From assembly GCF_000526415.1 (NCBI RefSeq), contig NZ_JAGA01000002.1:922001-986000 (forward strand): DNA of 64,000 nucleotides, given 5' to 3'. The position numbers and the translations under genes were made by a program. The notes beneath the pieces were generated by a model. It was not told the origin of the DNA, did no database searches, and was given only the letters and a program-made list of their open reading frames with translations. The stretch is from Kallotenue papyrolyticum (GTDB lineage Bacteria > Chloroflexota > Chloroflexia > Chloroflexales > Kallotenuaceae). This document shows positions 33,898 to 43,402 of this stretch, piece after piece (position 1 is the first letter of the stretch; each line of letters starts with the position of its first letter).

Positions 33898-34791
33898 ATG
33901 CTGCCAGCGCTGATTGCCACGTTTTCGATCGTTGCTCGCGATCCGCAGAACGGTGATCTCGGCGTTGCGGTCGCGTCGAAGTTTCTGGCGGTGGGCTCGG
34001 TCGTGCCCTGGGCCCAGGCCAACGTAGGCGCGATCGCTACCCAGGCGCTTGCCAATATTCGCTATGGGCCGGATGGGCTGGCGCTGCTGGCGCGCGGCCT
34101 GTCGGCGCAGGAGGTGCTGCAGGAGCTGCTGGCCGCCGATGAGCAGCGCGAACACCGGCAAGTGGGCATCGTCGATCGCGAAGGGCGCGCCGCGGCCTTC
34201 ACCGGGCGCGAGTGTGTTCCCTGGGCCGGCCACCTGCTCGGCGAGGGCTTCTGCTGCCAGGGCAACATTCTGGCCGGTGAAGCGGTGGTGCAGCGCATGG
34301 CCGACGCCTTTCGCGCCACGGCGGGCGAGCTGGCCGAGCGGTTGGTGGCGGCGCTGGAGGCGGGCCAGGCCGCCGGCGGCGATCGGCGGGGGCGCCAGTC
34401 GGCGGCGCTCTACGTCGCGCGCGAAGGCGGCTCGTATGGCGGCCTGCTCGATCGCTACATCGATCTGCGCGTGGACGACCATCCCGACCCGATCGTGGAG
34501 CTGCGCCGGCTGCTCGCCCTGCACCGCTTCTACCTGACACGTCCCGACGAGGCCGACCTGATCCCGATCGATAGCGCCATCGCCGGCGAGTTGCAGGATG
34601 CGCTGCGCGATCTGGGCTACTACAGCGGCCCCACCACCAACACCTACGACCGCATGACGAAAGAGGCGCTCTTCGCCTATGGCGGCGTTGAAAATCTGGA
34701 GGAGCGGCTGGTGGAGGATCAGCGCATCGACCGCCAGGTGCTGGAGTTCATTCGCCGCAAGCGCGCCGAGGCCAGACAGCGCCGCGGCTGA
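33898..34791 (+). CDS. DUF1028 family protein (Ntn-hydrolase-like)
   Basis: 297 residues. Residues 1-200 match DUF1028: ATFSIVARDPQNGDLGVAVASKFLAVGSVVPWA, QALANIRYGPDGLALLARG, GNILAGEAVVQRM and GGDRRGRQSAAL. The family has an Ntn-hydrolase fold and is often found with peptidase or transport genes; activity is not established. The extra 90 C-terminal residues (ELRRLLALHRFYLTRP, TNTYDRMTKEALFAYGGVENLEERL) resemble the peptidoglycan-binding-like tail described in some members. AAGGAG 6 nt before ATG; 9 nt after the J-domain gene, so probably one operon. Confidence 0.85.
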   Translation: MLPALIATFSIVARDPQNGDLGVAVASKFLAVGSVVPWAQANVGAIATQALANIRYGPDGLALLARGLSAQEVLQELLAADEQREHRQVGIVDREGRAAAFTGRECVPWAGHLLGEGFCCQGNILAGEAVVQRMADAFRATAGELAERLVAALEAGQAAGGDRRGRQSAALYVAREGGSYGGLLDRYIDLRVDDHPDPIVELRRLLALHRFYLTRPDEADLIPIDSAIAGELQDALRDLGYYSGPTTNTYDRMTKEALFAYGGVENLEERLVEDQRIDRQVLEFIRRKRAEARQRRG

Positions 34792-34802
34792 CCGGCCCAA
34801 CC

Positions 34803-35459
34803 ATGACCGACGATCCACACAGCGTGAACGCGCCGCCGCTCGCCGGCATCATCGTCGCGGGCGGGCGCAGCCGGCGGCTGGGTTACGACAAGCGCCGCCT
34901 CAGGCTCTGGGGCGAGCACGGCCCCACCCTGCTGGAGCGCACCGTGGAGCGCGTGGGCAGCCTGTGCGCCGAGGTGATCGTCGTGCTCAACGATGCCGAG
35001 CAGTGGTCGCACCTGCCGGCGCGTCTGGTCGCCGACCGCTACCCGGAGGGCGGTCCGTTAGGCGGCATCTACAGCGGGCTATGCGCAGCGCGCTCCGAGC
35101 ATGCCCTGGTGGTGGCCGCCGATATGCCGCTGCTCAACCTGGAGCTGCTGCGCTGGATGATCGCCCAGCCGCGCGACTACGATGTACTAGCCCCGCGTGT
35201 GGCGAGCGGCGCGCGCAATCGATTGGGCGTGGAAACGCTGCATGCGATCTACAGCCGCGCCTGCCTGGAACCGATCGCCCGCCGGCTTGAGGCCGGCCAT
35301 CCCCAGGTGATCGGCTTCTTCGATCAGGTGCGTGTGCGGTTGATCGAACCGGAGGTCGTGGCGCGCTTCGATCCCGCCGGACTGACCTTCCGCAACATCA
35401 ACACGCCCGCCGACCTGGAGGCAGTGCAACAGCTCCTGGCGCGATCTGCGGTAGAATAG
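34803..35459 (+). CDS. mobA: MobA-like nucleotidyltransferase
   Basis: 218 residues. GIIVAGGRSRRLGYDKRRLRL is the MobA nucleotide loop, with ADRYPEGGPLGGIYSGL and VVAADMPLLNLELL as the metal-binding Asp. The C-terminal TFRNINTPADLEAVQQLL is typical (N-x-N-T-P-E-D). It would attach GMP to molybdopterin. No other molybdenum-cofactor gene is near. It starts 11 nt after DUF1028 and lacks a strong RBS, suggesting coupling. Confidence 0.82.
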   Translation: MTDDPHSVNAPPLAGIIVAGGRSRRLGYDKRRLRLWGEHGPTLLERTVERVGSLCAEVIVVLNDAEQWSHLPARLVADRYPEGGPLGGIYSGLCAARSEHALVVAADMPLLNLELLRWMIAQPRDYDVLAPRVASGARNRLGVETLHAIYSRACLEPIARRLEAGHPQVIGFFDQVRVRLIEPEVVARFDPAGLTFRNINTPADLEAVQQLLARSAVE

Positions 35460-35522
35460 CGCCGGCGATGGCGCAGCGGGGCGCTGCGCCGCGAGAACCG
35501 CTACCCAAGGGAGCCTGTAAGC

Positions 35523-36071
35523 ATGTTTGCGCAACCAATGTTTGCGGATACCATTCCGGACGAAGTGTTGATGATCTCCAAGCTGGAAGCCACCAGCAAC
35601 GCTATTCGCCTGCGCATCGCCGGCCTGGCCCCCGATCAGTTGTACCGCGGGACGCGCCAGGAACCCTCGATTGCCGAACTGATCGCCACCGCAGTCGATC
35701 GTGAGCAGGCCTACCTGGAAGCCTTTCAGCGCGGCCTGAACGAGGATCAGCCGCGCCTGGGCGAGCCCACGCCGGGGCCATCCTTTCTGGATCGCGACTT
35801 CGCCGAAGATCTGGCGCGTTTCTTTGATCTGCGCCGGCAGACGCTGGACCTGGTGCGCAACTTCTCCGAAGAAGCGTTTGCACGGCGTGTGACGCTGCCG
35901 GACGGCGAGCAGCTCACGCTGCATGATCTGGCGTTGCGTCTGCAGCGCCACGACGCGCAACTGCTGCGCCAGATCAGCGCGCGCAAACGGGCGCTCAAAG
36001 CCGCCAGCGGCGTCAACGAGCTGCTGGACATGGGCGTGGCCGGCAAGTTGGGCGAGAATATCGCTCAGTAG
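35523..36071 (+). CDS. DinB-like four-helix protein
   Basis: 182 residues, all-helical, with the DinB/YfiT layout: a first helix with ISKLEATSNAIRLRIAGLAPDQLYR, the 'SIAELIATAVDREQAYLE' helix where DinB proteins often have a metal His, and the C-terminal LTLHDLALRLQRHDAQLLRQI helix holding two His. At the first position H is replaced by D, so metal binding is uncertain. AAGGGAG lies 9 nt before ATG. Convergent with the pseudokinase gene (13 nt between stops). Confidence 0.7.
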   Translation: MFAQPMFADTIPDEVLMISKLEATSNAIRLRIAGLAPDQLYRGTRQEPSIAELIATAVDREQAYLEAFQRGLNEDQPRLGEPTPGPSFLDRDFAEDLARFFDLRRQTLDLVRNFSEEAFARRVTLPDGEQLTLHDLALRLQRHDAQLLRQISARKRALKAASGVNELLDMGVAGKLGENIAQ

Positions 36072-36084
36072 CGTTGCGGGACGC

Positions 36085-37962
36085 TCAGCCGCGGCCCAAG
36101 CCGATGTAGAGCGCTACGGCGATCGCCAGCAGCGTCACCAGCGCCAGCGCAATAGTCAGCAGCCGTTCGGAGTCGAACAAACTGAGGTCGCCGCGCACGT
36201 TGTCGTCGAAGCCGATGATCGCCAGCGTGCGTGGCTTGCCCCGAAAGGTATAATCCACCTCGGTGACGGGCACGCCGCGAATGGTCAGCTCGGCGGCGAT
36301 GATGCGTGTTTCGTCGCCGGTACCTCTGGCCGCCTCTTCCAGCAGTTCGTGGAGCGGCTGCACAGCGTGCCACAGCGGATCATGTACCTCGATCGGGCCG
36401 TTGAAGACCGGTTCGGCGCGCGCGTCCAGCAGGCGTTGGGGCAGGCCCTCGATGTCGTCGGTGTTTTGCCACAGCCGTCCGCGCCGACTGACGCGAAACA
36501 CGCTGCTTTCCAGCAGGTTGCCCTGGCCATCGCAGCGCTCGCAGGGTACCTGCGCCAGGCCCTGGCAGTCCGGGCAATCGACGGTCTGGATCTCGACGTG
36601 GGTCCCCGTCGCGCTCTTGACGGTGCGTTTGACATCCAGCGTGCCGCGCCCCTGGCAGCGCCCGCAGGTGACGCGCGTCTCGCCCTTGCAGCGCGGGCAG
36701 ACCACCGATTTCTCCGAGTTGGGCAGCGTTATTTCGGTTTCGGGCAGGCTGGCAAAGGGTTCATCCGGCGCGGGCACTTCCACCTGCCAGCGATCGGGCG
36801 GTTGCTTGCGGCTGGAGACGCGACTGCCGCTGTAGGGCCGTTCGCGCCGTTCGGGGTAGGTACGCGTCTCGTAGAGCGCCTTCAGATCGTAGAAGTACAC
36901 GTTGTAGCTGACGATCTGATCGATGTGGATCACCTGGCCAAGCTGGCGCCGCCGCAGGAAGTTGCCGGCACTCCAGGCATCCAGCAGGCGGCGCATGCCC
37001 TCGCCGGTGTGCAGCCGTTCGGCGCGCTCGCGCGACCGCTGCCAGAACGCCTGGTCGATGCGTTCGCGCAGAACGATTTCGAGCGGGTTTTCGAGCCACT
37101 GTCCTTCGACCGCGGCCTGCTCGGGTGCGATGCTCTCCGGTTCGATCAATGGCCGCAGCGCGCTGCGCAGCGCTGCCGCCGCCTGCGTCGCGCTGGGGTA
37201 GCGCAGGTGTGGCTCGGGCGCCAGCATGCGCCGGAGCACCTTGTCGGCGGGCGCAAGCCGGGGATCGCGCCTGGCCAACGGCGCGGGTTCCAGATCGGCG
37301 CCGGGCGGGACCTCGCCGGTGAGCATGTGGTACAGGACCGCGCCAAGCGCGTAGATGTCCAGCGCCGGCGCCGGTTCGCGATCGTCGAAGGTCTGCTCCG
37401 GCGCGGCGTAGGGCGTGAGATAGTCGGCCTCTTCGAGCTGCGACAGATCGGGGCCATCCGGCACGGCGGCCAGGCTCAGGCCGGTCAGGTAGGCGTTGCC
37501 GTCGGCGCTGACCAGAATGTTCTCCGGCTGGACATCGCGGTGCACGACGCCATGGCGGTGCAGTGCGTCCAGCGCCTGGCCGATCTGGGCGAAGATGCGG
37601 ATGGCTTGCGCTACGGGCAGCGGCCCGCGCTCCAGCACCTGCTGCAGCCGCTGCGCTTCCAGCGGCGGTGTTACCATATAGTAGCCGTAGCGCTCATCGT
37701 GGCCGGCATCGAGCACCGGCAGCAGGTGGGGATGCTGAATGCGCGCTGCGAGCCGGGCAGCCAGTTGAAAGCGACTTACGGCGATCCAGCCGGAGCGACG
37801 CAGCAGATGGAGGTGCACGTCGCGGTCGAGCGTCTGGTGGCGCGCGCGGTAGATCAGCGTGAGCTCATCTTGCCCAATGCGCTCGCCGAGGACATAATTC
37901 TTGATCTCGGCTCCCTCGCCGGCGACGTTGAGCGCCCCGCTGGGTTGGCGAGAGCTAGCCAT
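36085..37962 (-). CDS. Pseudokinase fused to DnaJ-type CxxCxG zinc-finger repeats
   Basis: 625 residues. Residues 20-275 have the Ser/Thr kinase fold: IGQDELTLIYRARH as a degraded glycine loop, HRDVQPENILV (141-151) with catalytic Asp kept, and YAAPEQ. The VAIK lysine is absent (DVHLHLLRRS) and DFG is replaced by LTGLS at 159-163, so it is probably a pseudokinase. Residues 422-480 carry four CxxC-type motifs (CPRCKG, CGRCQGRG, CPDCQG, CERCDGQG), the DnaJ zinc-finger pattern. A C-terminal membrane helix (LLTIALALVTLLAIAVALYIG) follows. ATG 37962 has AGGG 8 nt upstream. Confidence 0.8.
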   Translation of the reverse strand: MASSRQPSGALNVAGEGAEIKNYVLGERIGQDELTLIYRARHQTLDRDVHLHLLRRSGWIAVSRFQLAARLAARIQHPHLLPVLDAGHDERYGYYMVTPPLEAQRLQQVLERGPLPVAQAIRIFAQIGQALDALHRHGVVHRDVQPENILVSADGNAYLTGLSLAAVPDGPDLSQLEEADYLTPYAAPEQTFDDREPAPALDIYALGAVLYHMLTGEVPPGADLEPAPLARRDPRLAPADKVLRRMLAPEPHLRYPSATQAAAALRSALRPLIEPESIAPEQAAVEGQWLENPLEIVLRERIDQAFWQRSRERAERLHTGEGMRRLLDAWSAGNFLRRRQLGQVIHIDQIVSYNVYFYDLKALYETRTYPERRERPYSGSRVSSRKQPPDRWQVEVPAPDEPFASLPETEITLPNSEKSVVCPRCKGETRVTCGRCQGRGTLDVKRTVKSATGTHVEIQTVDCPDCQGLAQVPCERCDGQGNLLESSVFRVSRRGRLWQNTDDIEGLPQRLLDARAEPVFNGPIEVHDPLWHAVQPLHELLEEAARGTGDETRIIAAELTIRGVPVTEVDYTFRGKPRTLAIIGFDDNVRGDLSLFDSERLLTIALALVTLLAIAVALYIGLGRG

Positions 37963-37992
37963 AGCAGTCCCTTTCATCGGTCGGCTCCGTTC

Positions 37993-38021
37993 AGTATACG
38001 GTGTCGCGGGACGCGGCGCAA
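37993..38021 (-). promoter_or_regulatory. Promoter of the pseudokinase gene
   Basis: On the minus strand TTGCGC (38021-38016), 17-nt spacer, TATACT (37998-37993), 31 nt before ATG 37962. It closely matches the promoter of the membrane J-domain gene at 32450. Confidence 0.65.
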
Positions 38022-38128
38022 ATGGCGCAGCCGGCGCGCATCGGCGTCTGGCGTGGCGGAGCGCGGCAGCGCCCTGCCCGCAAGCGCGCAGCACCAGGAT
38101 AGGTCTATTTTAGCACAAATGTACTGAA

Positions 38129-39103
38129 ATGCAACACACTCTGCGCACGACGGGCGCCTCCGCGCCTGGCAAAGTGATTTTATGCGGCGAGCACGCCGTG
38201 GTATACGGTCGGCCGGCGATCGCCCTTCCGCTGCCGGATATCCGTGCCACGGCTTGGGTTGCGGACGCACCCGGCGCCGGCCTGCGGCTGGAGCTGCCGG
38301 ACCTGGGTGAGCAGTGGGAGGTGGCGGCTGAGGCGCACGCCGGCGAGCATCCGCTGGCCTTTCTGGCGCGGCGCACACTGGCGACGCTGGGCGCTGCGCC
38401 GACGGGCCTACGCATCACGCTGCGCTCGGCGATCCCGATCGCCAGCGGCATGGGCAGTGGCGCGGCGCTCGGCGCGGCGCTGGTGCGTGCGCTGGCAACG
38501 CACCTGGGCCAGGCGCTCACGCCGGCAGCCATCGCAGCGTTGGTGTACGAATCGGAGCGCTTTTTTCACGGCACGCCCAGCGGTATCGACAACACGGTCG
38601 TCAGCTACGAGCAGCCGATCTGGTTTGTGCGCGGCGATCCCGGCGCCGTGCCGCCGCGAGCGGCGACGATCGAAGCGCTGGCGCTGGGCGCGCCGCTGCG
38701 CTTGGTGATCGGCGACACCGGTGTGCGCGCGCCGACGCACCTGACAGTGGGCGGGGTGCGCGAGCGTTGGCAGCGCGATCCGGCACGCTACGAAGCACTA
38801 TTCGCAGCCATCGGAGAGGTGAGCAGCGCGGCGCGAGACTTGCTGGCACGCGGTGCTGTGGAGCAGCTTGGTCGCCTGTTGGATCGCAATCAGGAGCTGC
38901 TGGAGGCGTTGGGGGTTTCGTCGCCGGCATTGGAGCGCCTGATTGCGGCAGCGCGCGCGGCCGGCGCGTATGGCGCCAAGCTATCCGGCGGTGGCGGCGG
39001 CGGGATCATGCTGGCGCTGGTGACGGAGGAGCGCCAGGCGCAGGTCTGCGCAGCGCTGGCGGCAGCCGGAGCGGCGCGGGTCGTGCAGACGGTTGTCGCC
39101 TGA
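38129..39103 (+). CDS. mvk: Mevalonate kinase
   Basis: 324 residues, GHMP superfamily. N-terminal SAPGKVILCGEHAVVYGRPAIALPL is the mevalonate kinase signature; motif 2 is IPIASGMGSGAALGAALVRAL; FFHGTPSGIDNTVVSYEQPIWF covers the catalytic Asp; motif 3 is GAKLSGGGGGGIML. It phosphorylates mevalonate for isoprenoid synthesis; the mevalonate route is known from Chloroflexia. No RBS is visible before ATG 38129, and TATTTT lies 17 nt upstream, so a very short or leaderless transcript is possible. Other pathway genes are not in the window. Confidence 0.92.
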   Translation: MQHTLRTTGASAPGKVILCGEHAVVYGRPAIALPLPDIRATAWVADAPGAGLRLELPDLGEQWEVAAEAHAGEHPLAFLARRTLATLGAAPTGLRITLRSAIPIASGMGSGAALGAALVRALATHLGQALTPAAIAALVYESERFFHGTPSGIDNTVVSYEQPIWFVRGDPGAVPPRAATIEALALGAPLRLVIGDTGVRAPTHLTVGGVRERWQRDPARYEALFAAIGEVSSAARDLLARGAVEQLGRLLDRNQELLEALGVSSPALERLIAAARAAGAYGAKLSGGGGGGIMLALVTEERQAQVCAALAAAGAARVVQTVVA

Positions 39104-39112
39104 GCAGCAGTG

Positions 39113-39141
39113 TTGTCCCAGGTTCGCCTTTCTGCTACACT
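39113..39141 (+). promoter_or_regulatory. Promoter of the histidine-kinase-like gene
   Basis: TTGTCC at 39113-39118 and TACACT at 39136-39141 with a 17-nt spacer, directly after the mevalonate kinase stop and about 115 nt before the next start. Confidence 0.6.
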
Positions 39142-39258
39142 GGACTCGAACGGGGAACAACGGCAGCATCTGCGCGCGGGGCTACCCCGCGCGCCGTCAT
39201 CCATGTGAAGGCCACGCGCCGTCGCTGGTGGTCTAGCCTCTCGGGTGGGTGGTTGGCG

Positions 39259-40416
39259 ATGGAGCGCTTGCGAAGCCTGTATGCGATCGCAGTGGTGGCA
39301 CGCTGGGCCGGCTGGCTGATTGCGCTGGGGTTGATCGGCCGGGCTGGCGGGTTCACCACTCCGGGGCAGCATCTGTTCCTGCTCAGCCTGGGTGTGGTCG
39401 CCACGGCTGGTCTGCTGCTCTGGACGCAGGTTGCATGGCGCTGGATTGCTCAGATCGCCGATGGAACGGTCATGGTGCTCTACGATCTGGCGTTGAGTCT
39501 AGCGCCGGTCGTATGTACTGGCGGGTGGCGCAGTCCCTTCCTGCCGCTGGCCTTGAGCGCCCTGATCGCACCGACCGTCAGTCGCGGTCTGCGCTTGGGA
39601 CTGCCCCTAGCGACGCTGCTGGCGCTGGTCAATCTGTGTCACTTTCTCTTGACCGACGCGCTGCAGCGCGCGGTGACGACGCTGGCGAACGGCAGCGCGC
39701 CGCCGGCGTGGTCGGCGGTGCTGCGCGAGCTGGCGCTGCTGGCAAGCTGGAGCGCTGTGCCGTTCGGTGTGGTGCTGATCACAGCCTGGGGCACCATGCT
39801 CCTACGCAGCTACCGGGGGCGGGGGCGCCACCGTGCGGGCGTGAGCCGTGTGCCAACGGTGCAACCCTCCTCGCCCACCCGCCGCAATGAGGCCCTGCCC
39901 TTCTATCACCGCGCATCGTCGGATGAGCTGGCGACGCGGCCCTGGACGCGCGAGCGTGGCGCACAGCCGGCGGTGGCGCGCCGCTCGGCGGCAAGTATCG
40001 AGGCCACGCTGCGCGCCTACCGCGCCGAACTGGAAGCTGCCGGCGCGGCACTGGTCGTTGATCTGGAGCCGCATCCGGAGCAGCAACTGACGCCGCACGC
40101 GCGCGAGCTGCTGCTCCGTGCGCTGGAAATCGCCCTCGATAATGTGCTCTCGCATGCCCATGCGCGCCACGTCACCGTCGCGCTGCGCAGCCTGGACGGG
40201 ACGCTCTGTCTGCGTGTGCTGGACGACGGCGTGGGCTTGTTCGACGGCACAGCCGAACCCCCGGGCTTCCATCAGCTCAAACGCCTGCGCTTTCGTGTGC
40301 AGGAGTTGGGCGGCCTGCTCTGGGTGGATGAGCATGAACAGGGCGGCGTGTTGTTTGAGCTGCGCCTGCCGCTAGGAGCAACCGCTCGGCGAGGCGATCG
40401 TCCGGATGCGGTATAA
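39259..40416 (+). CDS. Membrane histidine-kinase-like ATPase without a recognisable phospho-acceptor domain
   Basis: 385 residues from ATG 39259; in-frame GTG 39206 is possible and neither has a strong RBS. Residues 10-185 hold five or six membrane helices. After a polar linker comes a HATPase_c domain: LLLRALEIALDNVLSHAHARHVTVAL (N box), LRVLDDGVGLF (G1) and FRVQELGGLLWVDEHEQGGVLFELRLP, as in NarL-partner kinases. No H-box with His-Asp/Glu is visible in the 60 residues before it, so autophosphorylation is unproven. There is no response regulator next to it. Confidence 0.7.
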   Translation: MERLRSLYAIAVVARWAGWLIALGLIGRAGGFTTPGQHLFLLSLGVVATAGLLLWTQVAWRWIAQIADGTVMVLYDLALSLAPVVCTGGWRSPFLPLALSALIAPTVSRGLRLGLPLATLLALVNLCHFLLTDALQRAVTTLANGSAPPAWSAVLRELALLASWSAVPFGVVLITAWGTMLLRSYRGRGRHRAGVSRVPTVQPSSPTRRNEALPFYHRASSDELATRPWTRERGAQPAVARRSAASIEATLRAYRAELEAAGAALVVDLEPHPEQQLTPHARELLLRALEIALDNVLSHAHARHVTVALRSLDGTLCLRVLDDGVGLFDGTAEPPGFHQLKRLRFRVQELGGLLWVDEHEQGGVLFELRLPLGATARRGDRPDAV

Positions 40417-40417
40417 T
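40412..40417 (+). promoter_or_regulatory. -10 box before the glycine cleavage operon
   Basis: A perfect TATAAT lies 36 nt before the gcvT start, at the end of the preceding gene. No credible -35 hexamer is found 16-18 nt upstream, so activator dependence is possible. Confidence 0.4.
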
Positions 40418-40452
40418 GGCCCCATCCGCGACACGCAGCGACTGGAGCAGCA

Positions 40453-41550
40453 ATGAAGCGCACTCCGCTTTACGAGCGGCACCGCGAGCTGGGCGCGAAG
40501 ACCGTGGCGTTCGGCGGCTGGGAGATGCCGGTGCAGTACAGCGGCATCATCGATGAGCACCACGCCACGCGCACCGCCGCCGGGCTGTTCGACATCAGCC
40601 ACATGGGTCGCATCCGGGTGCAGGGTCCCGATGCGCTCCCGTTTCTGCAACAGCTCACCACGCAGGATGTCGCCACGATCGCCCCTGGCATGGCTAACTA
40701 CGCGCTGCTGTGCTACCCGCACGGCGGCATCGTGGACGATATCTTCATCTACCACCTGCCCGATCACTACCTGGTGGTGGTCAACGCCGCCAATCGCGAC
40801 AAGGACTGGCAGTGGTTCCAGCAGCATCGCGCCGGCTTTGCCGTTGAGCTGGAGGATGTCTCCGATCAGACGGCGATGCTGGCGCTGCAGGGGCCCAGGG
40901 CCGAAGCGATTCTGGCACCCGTCGCCGACGTTGACGTCGGCGCGCTGCCGTTCCATGGCGTGGTGGAGGGCCATCTGTTCGAGCAGACGCCCGCCCTGAT
41001 CGCCCGCACCGGCTACACCGGCGAGGATGGCTTCGAGCTCTTTTTCCCCGCCGCGGATGCCCGGCGCGTCTGGGATGGGCTGCTGGAGGCTGGACGCGAC
41101 CATGGCCTCAAGCCCGTTGGCCTGGGCGCGCGCGACAGTCTGCGCTTCGAAGCGCGGCTGGCGCTCTATGGCCATGAGATCGACGAGACGATCAACCCCT
41201 ATGAGGCCGGGCTGGGCTGGGTGGTCAAGCTCGACAAGGGGCCCTTCATCGGGCGCGATGCTCTGGCGCGCATCAAAGCCGAGGGGCCACAGCGCAAGCT
41301 GGTCGGTCTGGAGCTGATCGAGCGCGGCATTGCGCGCCAGGGCTATCCCGTCACGACGCTGGAGGGCGAACCGATCGGCGTCGTCACCTCGGGCATGCCC
41401 GCGCCGACGCTGGGCAAGAATCTGGCCCTGGCGCTGGTGCGCGCCGATCAGGCGACGCTCGGCGCGCAGCTACAGGTACAGGTGCGCGGCAAGCCGGTGC
41501 GCGCGCAGATCGTCAAAACCCCGTTCTACCGACCGCGCTATAAGAAGTAG
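40453..41550 (+). CDS. gcvT: Glycine cleavage system T protein (aminomethyltransferase)
   Basis: 365 residues. Shows the T-protein landmarks FGGWEMPVQYSGIIDEHHATR, GLFDISHMGRI (folate site), QLTTQDV, ARTGYTGEDGFELFF and GLGARDSLRFEARLALYGHEI. It takes the aminomethyl group from lipoyl-GcvH to tetrahydrofolate, releasing ammonia. GGAG lies 6 nt before ATG. First gene of gcvT-gcvH-gcvPA-gcvPB, all in one direction with gaps of 26-42 nt. Confidence 0.95.
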   Translation: MKRTPLYERHRELGAKTVAFGGWEMPVQYSGIIDEHHATRTAAGLFDISHMGRIRVQGPDALPFLQQLTTQDVATIAPGMANYALLCYPHGGIVDDIFIYHLPDHYLVVVNAANRDKDWQWFQQHRAGFAVELEDVSDQTAMLALQGPRAEAILAPVADVDVGALPFHGVVEGHLFEQTPALIARTGYTGEDGFELFFPAADARRVWDGLLEAGRDHGLKPVGLGARDSLRFEARLALYGHEIDETINPYEAGLGWVVKLDKGPFIGRDALARIKAEGPQRKLVGLELIERGIARQGYPVTTLEGEPIGVVTSGMPAPTLGKNLALALVRADQATLGAQLQVQVRGKPVRAQIVKTPFYRPRYKK

Positions 41551-41592
41551 CTGTCGAGCGGCGCATCGCCGCCGGTTCCAAAGGAGCACTGC

Positions 41593-42000
41593 ATGGCTGG
41601 CTACCATACGCCGACGGATCTGCTGTACAGCACGACGCATGAATGGGCCCGCATCGAAGGTGACGAGGTCACGGTGGGTATCAGCGACTACGCGCAGCAC
41701 GCGCTGGGCGATGTGGTCTTTGTCGAGCTGCCGGAGGTTGGGCGCACACTGACCGCGGGCGAGCCCTTGGGCGTGGTTGAATCGGTTAAGGCCGCCTCGG
41801 ATGTGTATGCACCGCTCAGCGGCGAGGTGATCGCCATCAACGAAGCACTGCTGGACGCGCCCGAAACGCTCAACAGCGATCCCTACGGCGCAGGCTGGAT
41901 GCTCAAGCTGCGTGCTAGCGACCTGGAAGCCGAGCGTTCACGGCTGCTGGATGCGACGGCCTACGAACGCCATGTGGAGGACGAAGCCAGCAAGCACTGA
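41593..42000 (+). CDS. gcvH: Glycine cleavage system H protein
   Basis: 135 residues. The lipoyl-lysine lies in [20 protein letters not shown] (ESVKAAS), with [15 protein letters not shown] before it and [14 protein letters not shown] after it, all standard for GcvH. It shuttles the aminomethyl group between P and T proteins. AAAGGAG lies 6 nt before ATG. No lipoate-attachment gene is in the window. Confidence 0.96.
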   Translation: MAGYHTPTDLLYSTTHEWARIEGDEVTVGISDYAQHALGDVVFVELPEVGRTLTAGEPLGVVESVKAASDVYAPLSGEVIAINEALLDAPETLNSDPYGAGWMLKLRASDLEAERSRLLDATAYERHVEDEASKH

Positions 42001-42032
42001 CCGGCGCGCCGGCTGGCTTAGGAATAGGACCT

Positions 42033-43376
<1,344 letters not shown>

Positions 43377-43402
43377 CGCCAGCGATCCTGCCAACGGAAA
43401 TT

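Noticed and set aside
35923-38127. Long plus-strand open frame opposite the pseudokinase gene
   Set aside because: The minus-strand product has clear domains, promoter and RBS; the opposite frame has none.
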